A stretch of 64,000 bases of DNA from Hemerocallis citrina (taxonomy: Eukaryota; Streptophyta; Magnoliopsida; Asparagales; Asphodelaceae): NCBI GenBank assembly GCA_017893485.1, contig CM030360.1, forward strand, positions 10,776,597-10,840,596. Direction: 5' to 3'. This document shows positions 1 through 11,370 of this stretch, piece after piece. The notes below the pieces were generated by a model, which had not been told where the DNA came from, ran no database searches, and saw only the letters and a program-made list of their open reading frames with translations. Position numbers and translations under genes: made by a program. Position 1 is the first letter of the stretch; the number at the start of each line of letters is the position of its first letter.

Positions 1-623
1 TCATCAGATACATAAACACATATCTACTGAAATCATCAGTGAATGTAATGAAGTACTGAAAACCTCCTCTAGCCAATGTATTGAAATAGACATCACTATG
101 TATGAGACCTAAAAGATCACTTGACCTTTCATCTTTTCTAGTGAATGGAGCTCTTGTCATCTTACCCAATAAACAAGGTTCACATACCTCATATGATTCA
201 AAATTAAATGAGTCCAAGAATCCCATCTTTATGGAGTTTGGATATGCGATTCTCATTTATGTGGCTCAAAGGACAATGCCAGAGGTAAGTTGGGTTCGAA
301 TCATTTGATTTGAAACTCTTAGTATATATATTATAGACGGGCATTTTGAGGTCGAGAATATAAAGTCCATTACTCAATTGTACATTACCATAACAAATGT
401 CATTCAAAAAAATAAAACAACTTTTGTCCTTTATTATAAATGAAAAATCTTTCTTGTCCAAACAAGAAATAGAAATAATATTCCTACTAATAGCAGGCAC
501 AAAATAGCAGTTCTCTAACTCAATGATAAGCCCAGTATGCAATGATAAATAAAAAGTCCCTACCACTAAAGCAGTAACTTTTGCTCCATTTCCAACTAGT
601 AGGTCAACTTTGTTCTTAGCCAA
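1..623 (-). pseudogene. copia pol: pre-integrase domain and start of integrase, decayed
   Basis: Minus-strand translation of 204-623 shows the GAG-pre-integrase domain, including a WHCPLSH version of the usual WHxRLGH zinc-binding start. Continuing in another frame below 204 gives the CxxC half of the integrase zinc finger (CEPCLLGK), the IHSDV segment with the first catalytic Asp, and FTDDFSRY. A frameshift lies near 200-215. The domain is truncated by the window edge before the second Asp and the Glu. In a live element integrase joins the cDNA to host DNA. This copy could not do so. Confidence 0.85.
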
Positions 624-644
624 TGGTCTACTCCTTTTGACTTC

Positions 645-881
645 CTACACATTTACAATGTAAGACCCACATCCAGTATCTAATACCCAAGATGCAGAAG
701 TAGATAAATTGACTTCTATATCAAAAATACATCTAGTGGAAGTCTCACTTCCTTTCTTCTTCTTAAGCTCCTCCAGGTACTTATGGAAGTTCCTCTTCCA
801 ATGTCCGGTCTCACCACAGTGGAAGCATGTGCCCTCCTTGGCCATTCCACCCGTAGGTTTCAAGGCAGAAGTGCTGGGCAA
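645..881 (-). pseudogene. copia gag zinc knuckle and protease active site
   Basis: The reading frame holds a CCHC-like zinc knuckle whose last Cys is lost (CFHCGETGHWKRNF, with F where C is expected) and, near its end, the aspartic protease motif WVLDTGCGSYI. The knuckle normally packages RNA and the protease matures the polyprotein. The knuckle is therefore already damaged. The frame ends at a stop just before the pre-integrase frame that starts at 623. Confidence 0.8.
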
Positions 882-942
882 GAAATTTCCCTTGCCCTTT
901 TCCTTGCCCTTGTGTTTCTTAATCTACTTTTTGCCCTTGCCC

Positions 943-1591
943 TTACCTTTGTCCTGTTAGACCATCATAATGGTCTTTTCCCTTACTAATATTCTGTTCA
1001 ACAGTTCTCAACATGCTTAGCAATTCTGCTAGAGGTTTGCCAATTTCATTCATGTTGTCGTTCATGACGAATTGACTATAACTTTCCGGTAATAATTGCA
1101 GGACCAAGTCAGTGGCCAACTCTTGACCCAAAGGAAAACCAAGACTTTTAAGGTTCTCTATGTTCCCAATCATCTTGAGAACATGAGTTCCAACATGGCT
1201 TCCTTCTGCTAGTTTGCACTGAAACAGTGTCTTTGTGACTTTAAATCTCTCATGCCTAGCCTACTCTTGATAGAGCCTCCTAACGGTGTATGATCATATC
1301 GTAGGCATTCATGTTCTGATGTTGCTTCTGAAGCTCAGAGTTCATGGTGCCTAGCATGAGATAACCAATGTCCATGGCTTCATCTTGATGCTTCTTATGA
1401 GCATCATTTTCGGTGCGAAGGGCACTTGCAGCAGGTGGCTCAAGAATAGACTGCTCTAGAACATACAACTTTTTCTCATGCCTGAGGACTATCCTCAGAT
1501 TCCTGTACCAATCTAGAAAATTTATCCCAAAAAATTTGTCCTTCTCAATGACAGATCGCAATGATAGGTAACTTGATGTGTTGGATGCCAT
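943..1591 (-). pseudogene. copia gag (UBN2-type), frameshifted
   Basis: The ATG at 1591 opens a 103-residue frame (LFG-like FFGINFLDWYRNL, then VLEQ and a DIGYLMLGTM segment) typical of the plant copia gag UBN2 family. After 1280 the sequence continues in a second frame from 1173 (QELATDLVLQLLPESY), so at least one frameshift separates them. Gag would form the virus-like particle in the cytoplasm. It follows the LTR and PBS in the correct order and orientation. Confidence 0.82.
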
Positions 1592-3002
1592 GGTAATCTA
1601 TCAACAGAAATATGCAACATTTCATTGAATATTAAATAGAAATATGCAAAGTATGTATCATCACATCGAAATATTTAATAAAGAATTTTATTAAATACAC
1701 CTCCTACTATTTTTATTCAAATCAACGACCCTCATCATTGACTCGGAAAATCCCATCGTAAGATTTTCTAGTATGCCAAGATCCTTATTTCACCAAGTTC
1801 TAAGTTAGCTTTGGCTGATCACCCAAAATTCAGTTATTTAGGTAGGGAACACTTCCCAATTATATCGTATGCAACTCTTGGATAGTTGGGTGAATAACGC
1901 TTATTCTAGTCTATCTCATAGACTAAAGCCCTACTCTATGCCTGTAGACTTTCATTCCAATTGAAATAGCATAGTTAAGTCAGACCCAATGCTTGACAAT
2001 TGAATATTACTTTATCTCATTGCGTCTCACTAGGATAAATAAAGGCACCCTACTTTGGAAGACCAACACTTAATCGATCCTAGTCTAGGTGAGTGTCACG
2101 CATTGGAAGACATCTTATTGCGACTTAATATTTACTTTGAGGGATTTTCTTATTTTGTTAATCGATCTCACCATTTATTATTCATTAGCATAAAAAAATG
2201 CATCTCATACAAAAATAAAAGCATAAAATATATGTGAAATGGTTGTGGCCCTAACACATTGATTCTCCCAAGCCAATGAGAGAATTAGAAACTGAACGAA
2301 AAGATTATACCGTCTTCTCCAAGCAGATTCTCAATCTTATCCTTGTATGGTTGCCTATTCCTTGTACGATCGGAGTGTAGAGAAAAATGATTACATTGAG
2401 AATGTAGAGAGAAAGGTAGGACATGCAGGTGGTATTCAAAATACAAAATATAAATAATACATCACAGAATATAAACCATGCAATACAGAACTAAACCATG
2501 CATAACAGAATTAAGTCCACAACCACGTACCATGCATCACATAACATAATAAATAAAGAATATGTTGTTATGATTTTATTTAGTTTATTTTAAAAAAATG
2601 ATTTGTTTTTGAGGAATTAATATTGCCATACGCAGAGTTGCGGGATTGCAGGGCAGCAACACGGAGCAAAAATTTGCCCCATCATCCCTTGCCACTGCTA
2701 GAGCATGAACACTTCATGTTTTAAGAAACCTTAATGCCACTGCAAACGACGCAAGTGCATGAACTCTTCATGCTTTAAGAAACCCTAACGTTACTACAAA
2801 TCACATCTTACTGCTCCAGAGTTTTTAATGGTTCCAAACTGAGGGCTACCCCGGTATGTCATCTATGTTAACAACCAACACATAAGCGAATCCTTTTATT
2901 ATAATTGTTGCAAAAATTATATCACATATGAATCTTTCTTCCAAAAGTGCAAACATATCATGAATAATCACACAATACATAACCAAATTATCATTTCGCA
3001 AG

Positions 3003-3016
3003 TGGCTCCGATACCA
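3003..3016 (-). promoter_or_regulatory. primer-binding site (initiator Met tRNA)
   Basis: The minus strand reads TGGTATCGGAGCCA one base after the LTR end. This matches the 3' end of the initiator methionine tRNA used by most plant copia elements, with one substitution. It fixes both the LTR boundary at 3018 and the minus orientation. Confidence 0.88.
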
Positions 3017-3017
3017 C

Positions 3018-4545
3018 TGTTAGGTTTCAAGGGCAATCCCAGATTAAAAAACACAGCAGAAAAATCACAAAATATTGAAACCTAACCATGGATCCAACCG
3101 AAAAACAATAAATCATATTTAGATATTATACCTTAAAGATAGATCTGGTGTCTCCAAGATATGCCAATCATAGCACTGCAAAGGTTGCAGTGCCGCTACT
3201 GTATCCACAAGAACGGATCAAATCAAGCTCTCCCACACGCCGCGGTACTAGCTGCAGGAAGGGATGTTCCGCCTCACGATTTCTCTCTCTCACCAGCTGT
3301 GACGGCTACAGTTATTCACGTGTCGCTTTTCCATAGAAATCTATCATATATATAGGTGCAGAAAAACACCCCTAAGAGAGTGGTGAAAAACAACCCTAAG
3401 AGAGTGGTGAGGCGGTTGGGCTCACAATCTGACCTGGGTCAGGTTCGTGTGTGGGCCTTCCAACTTTAGTTGGGCCATTTAATCTAATTAATTACCCAAC
3501 CATATCAGAAATCTAAGTCTTACTAGGATTCCTAATTAAATTCATCTCATAAATTTAAATTTCAATTTCAATCCATTCTAAGTGTATGATCCTGTAGGTT
3601 CCCATTATATTGATAGTAATACTAAAATCAGATTCAAGTATTAAAAACAGTGAGAGGTACCTAGAAATACATCACTGTTATACACGTAACAGGAATATCA
3701 GTGATTTGACATAACCTATCTGTGACCAATGTTACCATGTAGTCTAGTCCCTTTATCTAGATATCTTAATTGACCACAAGGCATATAGCGTGTCACCCTT
3801 TTATAGTTCAATATATGGTTTCATGATGTCTGGATAGAATTACTAAAACAAATGTGATCAATATCTCATATTGGCTCATTTGAGCACGACCATACATTTG
3901 CAATTTCACTCAATCAATGGCCCATAGATATTGCTTCCGTTATGTAAGAAGGACAAATCCTATCTAAGTCACTCATATCCCTCTGCATGATTTGTAGTTT
4001 ATCCAATAGTCCACTTTATAATCACCTTATTACAGGCAATGTTTGACGGCATTAAAATATATAACTTCTCATGTAAGGAACCATAGTTACTTCAAGTCAA
4101 AGGAGTACGTACACCATGGTCACTGTGAGAACTGCTTATAACACTCACATAACGATTCATGCAGTGTTCTCATGGTGGACCAGTTCAGTAAATTATTACT
4201 CTAATATATACCCATGTGAAGACCTGATATTTCATATCAATGACCCATGAGGATGGTCATCAGTCTACGCACACACTAGTCTCTATGTGTTATCATTGTT
4301 CTAATTCACAATAATACTCAACTAGGAACATTTAAGAACAGCGTTCTAATTTCAGCCAATAGGATCTCACAATCAATTCATGCACTTGATATTCCATGAC
4401 ATTAAATTTCTATTCTAAGGATTTAATTTTTTTCATTTAATTCACAATAAATAACGCAATAAGTGAAATACCTAAATATGAAATAAATGTCATGATACAA
4501 TGTAAACTAATAATATCAATACACAACTGGCTTTTAGGGCATACA
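3018..4545 (-). repeat. 5' LTR of the copia element (1,528 bp)
   Basis: On the plus strand it starts TGTTAGG and ends GGGCATACA, so on the minus strand it is TG...CA. The inner end abuts the PBS. A TATA-like tract on the minus strand lies near 3345-3357. The LTR is a diverged relative of the solo LTR at 7367-8892, sharing length, order of blocks, and the TTCTAAGTGTRTGA and ATACATCA segments. The partner LTR is outside the window. Confidence 0.85.
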
Positions 4546-4758
4546 CCCAAAAACAAAGAAGAAGAAGATGGATTTATCCCAAATCAGACACAGCTCATAA
4601 CTGGGTTGTCCCCTTCTATTTGTAGCTTTCATTACACGTGCATATTATGTAATTACACTTTTCCACATAAGTCCTTATACTTTCACTATTTATGTTCGAA
4701 CTGATACACCTCTTTAGCTTCACTCTATGTTCTTCAACTTTACTTCTTTTGGCGTGTA
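4546..4758. other. no gene seen
   Basis: AT-rich sequence between the copia LTR end and the TPR-like exon. It includes a short purine run (near 4555-4570). I see no coding, RNA or repeat signal. Confidence 0.5.
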
Positions 4759-5004
4759 TCATCCGAGCTTGTCGGCCTTGATCAAGAAGCCCTGGGAAAA
4801 GCGAAGGTCAGCGAGGTCGGAGATGGTGGCGGCGAGAAAGAGATTGGCAAAGGTTGGCGGTGATGAGGAGTTTAGGGTTTCGAGGTTAGAGATGACGGAA
4901 TCGAGAAAAGAGATAGCGGCATCGACGTCCCCTCGATCGACGAGATCTTTGACTTGGTCAGTCCATGCGATGCCCGTGTTCCTGATTTCCTGGGTGTTTC
5001 CTAT
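4759..5004 (-). pseudogene. first exon of a TPR-like plant protein, start codon lost
   Basis: The minus strand from 5004 encodes about 81 residues: GNTQEIRN, then WTDQVKDLVDRGDVDAAISF, LETLNSSSPPTF, FLAATISDLADL and GFLIKADKL, ending at TGA 4759-4761. The paired helices, the GDVDAAISFL segment and the final KAD resemble the N-terminus of plant TPR-like proteins that I recognise in style but cannot name. The codon expected to be ATG is ATA (5002-5004). No other in-frame ATG lies upstream before a stop. A TATA box and a GGCCCA element lie about 100 bp upstream. The 3' continuation is missing: a copia LTR lies 214 bp further on. The plus-strand frame over this region is a shadow. Confidence 0.65.
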
Positions 5005-5089
5005 TATTGCAACTGTGAGCGCACTGAGAAGTCAGAGAGAGAATCTATGATTTTCTGGTAATTTGAGTTAAAATCAATGCCAAATATAT

Positions 5090-5116
5090 TGGTCCACTAT
5101 ATAGGCCTATTGGGCC
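5090..5116 (-). promoter_or_regulatory. TATA box and GGCCCA element of the TPR-like pseudogene
   Basis: On the minus strand GGCCCA (5111-5116 on plus as TGGGCC) is followed by CTATATAG (5097-5104), about 95 bp before the ATA that replaced the start codon. GGCCCA plus TATA is a common promoter layout for plant housekeeping genes. Confidence 0.5.
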
Positions 5117-5168
5117 AGAAGTTTCTTAAAATGTGAATTTATTTTTGTGGTGTTTACACTTTACAGCC

Positions 5169-5932
5169 TGTCACAGCGGTATATGGACCAAATGACAAGA
5201 GTAGAAGGCAAGACCTTTGGGACGAAATAATCTACATTAGAGGTAGATGGAGTTGGCCTTGGGTGTAATGGGTTTATATGTATCACATATGCCTTCGATG
5301 TGAAGAGAAGACATGGAAGCGATGAGAAGGAATCGAGGTGATCGGAGGTGAATGGAAGCAAGCAGAACAACAACATCACAGTGATCGCAAGCAAGTGCAG
5401 TCGACTGTCAACTTGGACAGTCGACTTTGCTGCCCTCGGGGCGGTCAACAGTGCCGCTACTGAAGCAGTTTTTGGGTGTCGGGTCAGGGTGTTTCGATTG
5501 AAGCTCGACTTGTTCTGCAAGTTAGATCGTTCATCTCTCATTGTATGGTTATCTCTTCAGGAAATGTATTAAGCATAGCAAACTAGGGTTTCTCTAGATC
5601 TCTATATAATCAATGTAACGGCTCCAAAGAATTATATGATTATATTGAGTGCTAAATAGAAGAAAATAGTACGTCATCTGAGAGGTGGATGAATTTTCCA
5701 GTGTATAAGTAATTCTAGTTAGGTTTGAGAGAGGGTCATTGTGAGAGTTGTAACTATTGTATCTTCTTTGGTTGAATAATATTTCGGTTTTCCTCCCCCG
5801 AATTAGGACTTGCCCAAATAGGGACAAATATTGTGTGCTTTGTGTGATTGGTGTGATCTTCTCTTTTTTTGGTGGTTTGTATTAATCGTGTCGAAGACTC
5901 AACAAGACCCTAACGGCAATAATTCCCTAACA
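5169..5932 (+). repeat. probable lone LTR, plus orientation
   Basis: The segment has a candidate TG start at 5169 (TGTCACAGCGG), a TATA box at 5603-5610 (TATATAAT) and a leader rich in TTGTG/GTGTG words. It ends CCCTAACA at 5932, directly against LINE endonuclease sequence. This is the U3-R-U5 layout of a plant LTR. No primer site follows and no internal region is present. The left boundary is uncertain because the flanking five bases do not match those after 5932. It holds a GTCGAC pair in its U3 part. Confidence 0.5.
5400..5425. promoter_or_regulatory. paired GTCGAC palindromes, 20-bp spacing
   Basis: GTCGAC occurs at 5400-5405 and 5420-5425, each inside CAGTCGACT. It lies about 180 bp upstream of the TATA box of the lone LTR. 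The same paired arrangement occurs in two other, unrelated LTR types in this window. Function is not known. Confidence 0.6.
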
Positions 5933-6310
5933 GGGTGATAGGTGGGGATTTCAACGTCGTCAGACACGTGCATGAAAGAACTGGAGGGGAGGGTAATGGA
6001 CATGAAAATAGAAAATTCAATCAGATCATATCCATTCACATAATGATTGAGATACCACACAACAATAGATGCTTTACGTGGTCTAATCACAGAAGGTCAC
6101 CAATTTTGGCAAAGCTGGATAAATTTTGGTCTCTGCTGGACTGGGATACTAAATTCTCGTGGGCCATGGTGCTCTCATGCATTTGCAACACATTAGATCA
6201 TGTCCCCATTATCATTACCACTAGGTGAGGACGAGAAAAGAAGGACCAAAGTCTTTCACTTTGAGAAGATGTGGTTAACCAATCCGGAATGCGATGAATT
6301 GGTTAAGTCA
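5933..6310 (+). pseudogene. LINE endonuclease C-terminal half
   Basis: The frame shows IGGDFNVV, a FTWSNH motif, LAKLDKFW and the terminal LDHVPI, the GDFN, TW-N and SDHxP landmarks of the apurinic-like endonuclease that nicks target DNA. The N-terminal half with the catalytic WN and E residues is absent. SDH has become LDH. It is a fragment without activity. Confidence 0.82.
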
Positions 6311-6334
6311 AATTAGGAGGAGAATGTAAACAAC

Positions 6335-7366
6335 ATGAAACTAGCGGCACAAATTATAAGAAAATTTGCAAGACTCGTGAAAAGGTTAAGAAAATGGAAC
6401 AAAGATACATTTGAAAATGTGTTGCAAGGCAAGGAAGACATTTTGAAGGAGATAGAGGAATTAGAGAAGGAAGAGGAAACTGATGGCTTGGATGACACCA
6501 GATTCAGAAGATTGACCGCATGTAGGCAGGAGATCCCGGAGACTTACAGTAAGGAAGAGTTTATGTGGCACCAAAGGTCGAGGGTTAGATGGCTACAAGA
6601 AAGGGATGCTAACAAAAAATACTTCCATAAGGTTGTGAGCATGCGAAATAAGAACAATCACCTTCAGTCTCTAGAAATTGCAGGGATGGTGGTTTCAATC
6701 GAGCAACATGTCACTAAGCATATTCACGTTAACTATAAGCGGTAGTCATTGAGAATCGATGGATGACATTTGGAAGGTGTGGGATGAGGATCTTCAATGT
6801 ATAGTTATGGCTCTCCAAGATCCATTCACTATGGAGGAGGTAAAAGCAGCTGATTGGGGTATGGGTCAAGAAAAAGCTTCAGGACCGGATGGGTTCCCAG
6901 TTTTCTTCTACAAAAGATTATGGGACATCATGAATGCATTTTATGAGGGAACCCTCAAAATGAGAAGATTAAACTGCGCCAATGTTTGTTTGATACCAAA
7001 GAAGAAGGTGGTCACTGAGGTTAGGGGGATTTAAGGCCAATTAGTCTTTTAAACTGCTCGGTAAAGATTATTTTGAAGGTTTTGGTAGATCGGCTGCGAG
7101 GCCTAATAAGGGAGATGGTTGATGAAAATTAGATAGGGTTTATCATAGAAAGATATATTTTAATGGATGTGGCTCTAGTTCAGGAGGTCATCCTAGATTG
7201 TAAAGGTATAATATCGGTGGAATTTCTTCTGAAACTAGACTTCGAAAAAGCATACGACAAAGTGGAATGAGCTTATTTGATGGTGACCCTTATAAGGTGA
7301 GGGTTCAGGTGTGGATGCATTGTATGGATTGATAACTGGTTGCAACCAGCACTGGCGAGTGCACTA
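6335..7366 (+). pseudogene. LINE linker and start of reverse transcriptase
   Basis: 6335-6745 gives KLRKWNKDTF, then a W-QRSR-RWLQERDANKKYFHK segment that precedes RT in plant LINEs. 6759-7034 gives EKASGPDGFPVFFYK, LNCANVCLIPKK. Further pieces in shifted frames give RPISLLNCSVK and LLKLDFEKAYDKVE. The sequence stops at 7366 with the LTR insertion. Frames change several times. Confidence 0.82.
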
Positions 7367-8897
7367 TGAAGGGAATTCGGGGCACAAATGCAGCCAAAAA
7401 CCATAGATAAAATCTGAAACCCTAACCCTAGGATCTGTGTACAAGACATGGCTGATCATGAAAAAAACGAAATTTTACCTTTTAGGAGCTTTACGAAGGC
7501 TGAAAGATGGAGGTCCTGTTACACAATCACCACGCAACCCTTGTAGCAAGATCCGCGTCTCTAAAGCAGTCACACGAACGTCCGATCGTCCAACGATCAA
7601 GGGAGCCGGTACTAGCCGATGAAGCTTGCCTCTATCTCTCTCTCTCTCTCTTGCCTCTCAACAATTGGAGCGGCTAGGGTTTTCCCTCTTGCCTCTCAAC
7701 AATTGGAGCGGCTAGGGTTTTCTATGGAAAACGAAGTTGCCAAAAGATGAAAATAAACCAATACATCTCTATGTATTTATAAGAGAGAATGAGGTGGGCT
7801 TAACCGTAATCAGTTTGGCTTCTGCTAAGACCAATCTGATTTGGTTTTATCATTTAAATTCGAATTATATTTTAATTAATTAAGTCCAACTCAATTAATT
7901 AAATAACTAATTTCGAATCATTTAATTTAAATTCCGAATTTAAATTAAAACTCCTTTTAAACGTTCTAAGTGTGTGACCCTTTAGGTTATTATTACGTTG
8001 GCAATAATTTTATTATCTAATAATAAAATTATAAACAATGAGCGGCATCTAGTAATACATCATTGCTACCCAAGTAATAATAATAATTGGTGATTCAATT
8101 AAACCTTTCGTGACTAATGTCTCCATGTAATATAATCCTTTTAACCTTGATATTATAGATTAAACTAGAGGCATGGTTCGTGTCATCCTCTTAATAATTT
8201 AATCTTTATTTTCTTGATCGATGAGTAGACTATTCAAACAAATCAATATTTGAGCATGGCCATGCATTTCATAGTCTCACTCAAACAAGAGGCCGATAAT
8301 ATCGCTCCTAAAATTAGGAGGGTTAAATTCCATCTAGATCATTCACATTTCTCACACGATTCATAATGAACCCAATACTATCTTTATCATTACCCGATTA
8401 AAGATAACTTTTGATAGAATCAAAGTACATTAATTCTCGTGTAGAAATATAATGATTTCAGGTCAGAGGACCATTACACCATTATCACAGTGAGATTACT
8501 TATGACACTTATTTATTTATTCCATGTTGAATCTCACAGTGGGTCTGTCCAGTACAATGTACTCTTACATTTACCTATGTATTGATTTTAGTATCTCTAT
8601 ACTAATGACCCATGAGAGGTGGTCATCAATCAATCAACATACTAGTCTCAATGTATTATTACTGTCCTAATAATAATAATACTCGACTAGGGACATTTAA
8701 GATTATTATACTATATATGATCTCATGTTCATATAGTTCGTATTAATAATCTAAGGACATTTATCATGCTAACATTTATAACGCAGTAAATACGAAGCAT
8801 AATAAATTATTAATATAATCAAATAGAACATAATGTCAATAATACTGATTACATAACATCATTGTATTGCCTCTAGGGCACCTACACTAACACACTA
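7362..8897 (-). mobile_element. solo LTR (7367-8892) with CACTA target duplication
   Basis: The 1,526-bp LTR begins TGAAGGG and ends CTAACA on the plus strand and is flanked by CACTA at 7362-7366 and 8893-8897. Removing the LTR and one CACTA makes the surrounding LINE RT frame read through in phase into VNGISGKEVK, which confirms the boundaries. It is homologous to the copia LTR at 3018-4545 in length and block order. A minus-strand TATA box lies at 7774-7781 (TATAAATA). No internal sequence remains, so it arose by LTR-LTR recombination. Confidence 0.9.
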
Positions 8898-9480
8898 GTC
8901 AATGGGATATCGGGAAAGGAAGTTAAATGTCGAAGAGAACGTTGATAGGGAGACCCCCTGTCTCCACTACTGTTTACATTGGTGGTGGACAGATTACATA
9001 GGATGTTGAAATCATAAAGGGAGAAAGTGTTGATTAATGGATTGGGTATGAGGAGAGGGGTCTCCGCTGTAATGAATGTTTAATTTGCAGATGACACCCT
9101 TATCTTTGGGGAAAGCTATATAGCACAAGCTACTTTTCTGAAGTGGGATCTATACCTATTCGAGGATTGGTCAGGTTTGAACGTGAATTTTCACAAAAAC
9201 ACCATCACCTTTTCAGGAGACACCCATGAGAACGGGCCTATGGTGGCGGCTACCCTTTGTCTTGATCAATCGCTACCTCTGAAGTATCTGGGCTTGACAA
9301 TAAGAAAGGGAATCCAACGAAGGGGAGACTAGAATGAACTTATAGAGAGAATTTCTAATAGATTGGAGAGATGGAAGGGGAAGATGCTCACCTTTGGCAG
9401 CTGTATGGTCATGCTAAACTCGGTGATCAATTTAGTACCGTTTTAATTCTTGTCGTTCTTTGAGATACCAGTTTGTGTTA
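8893..9480 (+). pseudogene. LINE reverse transcriptase, second half
   Basis: Pieces read VNGISGKEVK, a damaged RQGDPLSP segment, a remnant of the FADD box (written FADDTLIFG), WSGLNVNFHKN, LKYLGLTIRKG and RLERWKGKMLTFG. These are the RT palm and thumb landmarks in the correct order after the solo LTR. Stops such as TAG at about 9330 interrupt them. Confidence 0.8.
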
Positions 9481-9514
9481 CCAAAAGGATTGATAGGCTA
9501 AGGCATTAGTTCCT

Positions 9515-10260
9515 TTGGTATGGGTCATGGACAGATGGGAAAGGTTACCCAATAGTCAATTGGAGGTGGTTTGTAGACGAAAGGAGTTCGGCGGGTTGGG
9601 AGTTATCAACATACAACAAATGAATCAAGCACTATTATGTAAGTGGTGGTGGAAACTCAATTTACGTAGGAAGGAAAGATGGGCATCCATAGTTAAGACT
9701 GTTTATATCAGAAAAGGAAACTGGCAGAGAATGTAAAAGAATGTTGCATCCATGTCTGGCTTTTGGAAAGGAGTTTCGCACACAAGCGACTTATTTTTTT
9801 AGCAGGAATTACATTCTCCGAAACGAAGTAGATATTTGCTTCCGGAAAGATAGGTGATGCGGCCCGACTAGTCTTAGAAGAAGATTCCCTAAGGCTTATA
9901 AGTACACTGCGATAAGAACGAGTAGGTGGTGAGACAATGGCAGAGCGAGGCTTTTGTCTGGATGCCAAGAATGAATGGCCGTTTGAGTAGATAGGTAAGG
10001 AATCAAAGAAGGGGACCTATTCAGTTCTTACAAGACTGGAAATCTAGCGGTGAGGACTACCATAACACGATCGCCTGGGGGCCGGGGAAGGACGAAAAGT
10101 TTTCGGTAAAGTTAGCTAATGACTTACTCAACGATGGGGGAGTGCGGGTGCACAAACCAGTCTTGAATGTTAAGGTACAGTTAAAGGTTCAAGCCTTCAA
10201 TTGGCTGGTTACTAGGAACGTGATACTCACCAAAACAATTTCTCTAGGCGACAACGGTAT
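9515..10260 (+). pseudogene. LINE post-RT region and zf-RVT start
   Basis: 9515-9736 holds EFGGLGVINIQQMNQALLCK followed by WWWKL, the conserved GGLG-LN block after the thumb. 10142-10260 has VKAQ-FNWLV-like residues (KVQAFNWLVTRN, LTKT), the beginning of the zinc-binding zf-RVT domain. The match ends abruptly at 10260. Between 9740 and 10140 the frame is lost, though the spacing fits the family. Confidence 0.75.
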
Positions 10261-10960
10261 TGTAGCACCCCGAATTTTCAATATAATATCTCATAAATAT
10301 GTAGCACAATTCCCAGCATCAACTTCAATTGTAATAGTAAACATAGCCAAAAACATAGATGAAATTTTTTCAACTTTTATTACATTAATTCTTTACAAAA
10401 CACAGTAGAAAACAAACACCTTGAATTACAAATCTTTTCTCTTTTACAACATGTTCTTTTACAATTTACATAAGCCATGACATCAATTTAGCACTAGCAT
10501 CCAAATCCCAAGCTATAAGCACCTACCTGTGAAACATGAGGCTAGAGATAATCTCTAACCCCCAAAACTACAGGGGTCAGCTATAACGGTGTGAGTGACA
10601 TAAAAAAATAAATGCAACATCAATAAAACATGAAACATAGAATCATAAATAACATGCATCAACAAAAGAATAAATGAAATAAGAATAACAATAAATAATA
10701 CATGAAAACATCAAGTGAACCAGTCTAAGTGTCAAGTGTAGAAAACAGGGAAACACATGCATAAAACCAAGTCGAAAACATCAATGCTATATGCTGATTC
10801 TCTAATGCATACTTGTTGGATTCTATGCATTCCACTCTACATAGGTACAGTGCAAGCTCTTAATGTTCTTCACTTGATAGGTTTTAATCCCTCGTTATGT
10901 AACTAATCCTACTACGATGACTACTATGAGATATAGATAAACTGTGAGTATTAGCCCATG

Positions 10961-11178
10961 CCCCGATAATTCCGGAGGTCAATCTCTATCCACAGATAAT
11001 TCCGGGGTATTTCACTCACATCTGAGAATCTTCGAGAATACCCCACACCGCAAGCTATGGCACCTCATCACACGAATACTCCATGAGCGTTGCCTTGACC
11101 CCGATAATTCCGGAGATTAATCCCACACCGCAGGTAATTCCGGAGACTATTTCACTAACACCTCGATAATTTCGGGGA
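10961..11178. repeat. five dispersed copies of a GATAATTCCGG motif
   Basis: CCGATAATTCCGGAG or close variants occur at 10961-10977, 10992-11007, 11101-11115, 11133-11145 and 11162-11178. They are interleaved with a CACACCGCA word. The core TAATTCCGG(A/G)G is well conserved although the spacers are not. Confidence 0.7.
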
Positions 11179-11315
11179 TTATCTCACACCGCAAGCCATA
11201 CTGAGGTCCATATCCCATGTTCTCATTTCATCATATCACCGTCTAGTGCATGTCCTTATCTTTTTAAGTTAATTAATTAATTTCAAATCTCCTAGAGTTG
11301 ATGTACCCTACCGGA

Positions 11316-11370
11316 CTTAACTCAATTGATCAACAACTGATCAACAACTTAACTCAACTGATCAACAACA
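11316..11370. repeat. short tandem repeat of a TGATCAACAAC word
   Basis: TGATCAACAAC occurs three times between about 11325 and 11370, with ACTTAACTCAA between copies. It lies inside the possible long LTR. Confidence 0.6.

Larger units (their letters stand above)
1..4545 (-). mobile_element. Ty1/copia retrotransposon, 5' part (left end outside window)
   Basis: The order read on the minus strand is LTR (3018-4545), primer-binding site (3003-3016), a leader of about 1.4 kb, gag (about 943-1591), zinc knuckle plus protease (645-881), and pre-integrase plus the start of integrase (1-623). This order (protease, integrase, with RT expected later) is that of Ty1/copia. Integrase is cut by the window edge, so RT, RNase H, the 3' LTR and the target duplication cannot be seen. 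The coding part is broken by frameshifts, so the copy is dead. From 1592 to 3002 I see only AT-rich leader with no gene. The lineage within copia is not certain. Confidence 0.88.
5933..10260 (+). mobile_element. decayed L1-type LINE, split by a solo LTR
   Basis: The pieces in order are endonuclease (5933-6228), linker (6335-6745), reverse transcriptase start (6759-7366), then after the inserted LTR the rest of RT and thumb (8893-9480), the post-RT region (9515-9736) and the start of the zf-RVT region (10142-10260). The order and sequence parallel the LINE at 57407-64000. The copy lacks ORF1 and the start of the endonuclease, which are cut off by the LTR at 5932. It also lacks its 3' end, cut at 10260 where a TGTAGCACCCCG sequence begins. 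Many stops and frame changes show that it is old. Confidence 0.85.

Noticed and set aside
4727..5050. A 107-residue plus-strand frame
   Set aside because: The minus strand in the same place encodes a recognisable TPR-like exon; the plus frame is its shadow.
5161..5541. A 126-residue minus-strand frame
   Set aside because: It covers the U3 part of a probable LTR and has no recognisable domain; LTR features are on the plus strand.
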